From the NCBI RefSeq assembly GCF_016219575.1, contig NZ_JACRMG010000039.1, positions 49,189-113,188 on the forward strand: 64,000 bases of DNA, read 5' to 3'. The stretch is from Bradyrhizobium sp. (GTDB lineage: Bacteria > Pseudomonadota > Alphaproteobacteria > Rhizobiales > Xanthobacteraceae). The notes beneath the pieces were generated by a model. It ran no database searches. It worked only from the letters and a program-made list of their open reading frames with translations, and was not told the origin of the DNA. Shown piece by piece: positions 63,721-64,000 of this stretch. The translations under genes and the position numbers were made by a program. Numbering within the stretch: the first letter of the stretch is position 1; each line of letters starts with the position of its first letter.

Positions 63721-63888
63721 CCCCTGCCCCTTCCTTCTCCCCTTGTGGGAGAAGGTGGCGCGGACGAAGTCCGCGACGGATGAGGGGTTCTCTCGGCAGT
63801 TGCAGTTCTTTCAATGAGAGCTCGACCCGCGGAGACAGACCCCTCACCCCGCTTCGCTTCGCGAAGCGACCCTCTCCCACAAGGGGCC
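63721..63888. repeat. intergenic repeat, family D
   Basis: CCTTCTCCCCTTGTGGGAGAAGG ... GATGAGGGGTTCTC ... GACCCGCGGAGACAGACCCCTCACCCCGCTTCGCTTCGCGAAGCGACCCTCTCCCACAAGGGG; outer arms inverted. Confidence 0.8.
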
Positions 63889-63942
63889 TGTTGCGTAATT
63901 CGGCGATTGTGATTCTCTGAGACGTGGCCTTGGGAGATCGCG

Positions 63943-64000
63943 ATGGCAGTGAAGCAGACCGGACAACCGAGCTTTATGGAAGTGCTATTGCCGAAGGGGG
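63943..64000 (+). mobile_element. probable transposase N-terminus (IS5-like), truncated by window edge
   Basis: MAVKQTGQPSFMEVLLPKG; preceded by a break in the family D repeat at about 63888. Only 19 codons visible. Confidence 0.5.

Overview
The window is a 64 kb GC-rich chromosomal segment from an alphaproteobacterium, most likely Bradyrhizobium or a close relative; that call rests on protein content, gene order and intergenic palindromic repeats, because no database search was possible. It is mostly core genome. Blocks in order: ybeY-corC-lnt-HTH-M20 peptidase-trmB; rimP-nusA-ylxR-infB-rbfA-truB-rpsO-pnp; sodB/katG/oxyR; fabI-fabB-fabA divergent from irr; a 2-hydroxyacid dehydrogenase, moeB/thiF, pseudo-protease, ggt and orphan ParA stretch; mutM/ubiE-ubiB-coaBC-dut; MAPEG/TetR; divL-tsaE::amgK-pilZ-murU; addB-addA-trxA; folC-accD-trpA-trpB-trpF-lapA-ihfB-sppA. 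A probable transposase start lies at the right edge. No CRISPR array, prophage, tRNA or rRNA was recognised. The best candidates for undescribed biology are: (1) a CoaBC protein with an N-terminal FitA/Arc-like ribbon-helix-helix domain, preceded by a perfect operator-like repeat TGCTAGCA-A-TGCTAGCA; (2) four GANTC (CcrM) sites in 64 bp upstream of a DivL-type kinase whose phospho-acceptor His is Tyr; (3) a perfect 16-bp palindrome between the -35 and -10 of a MAPEG gene next to a TetR gene, with a frameshifted cupin remnant between them; (4) a trpF C-terminus apparently encoded by an intergenic repeat element; (5) an AccD without its zinc-finger cysteines; (6) attenuator or processing hairpins upstream of rimP-nusA and pnp.
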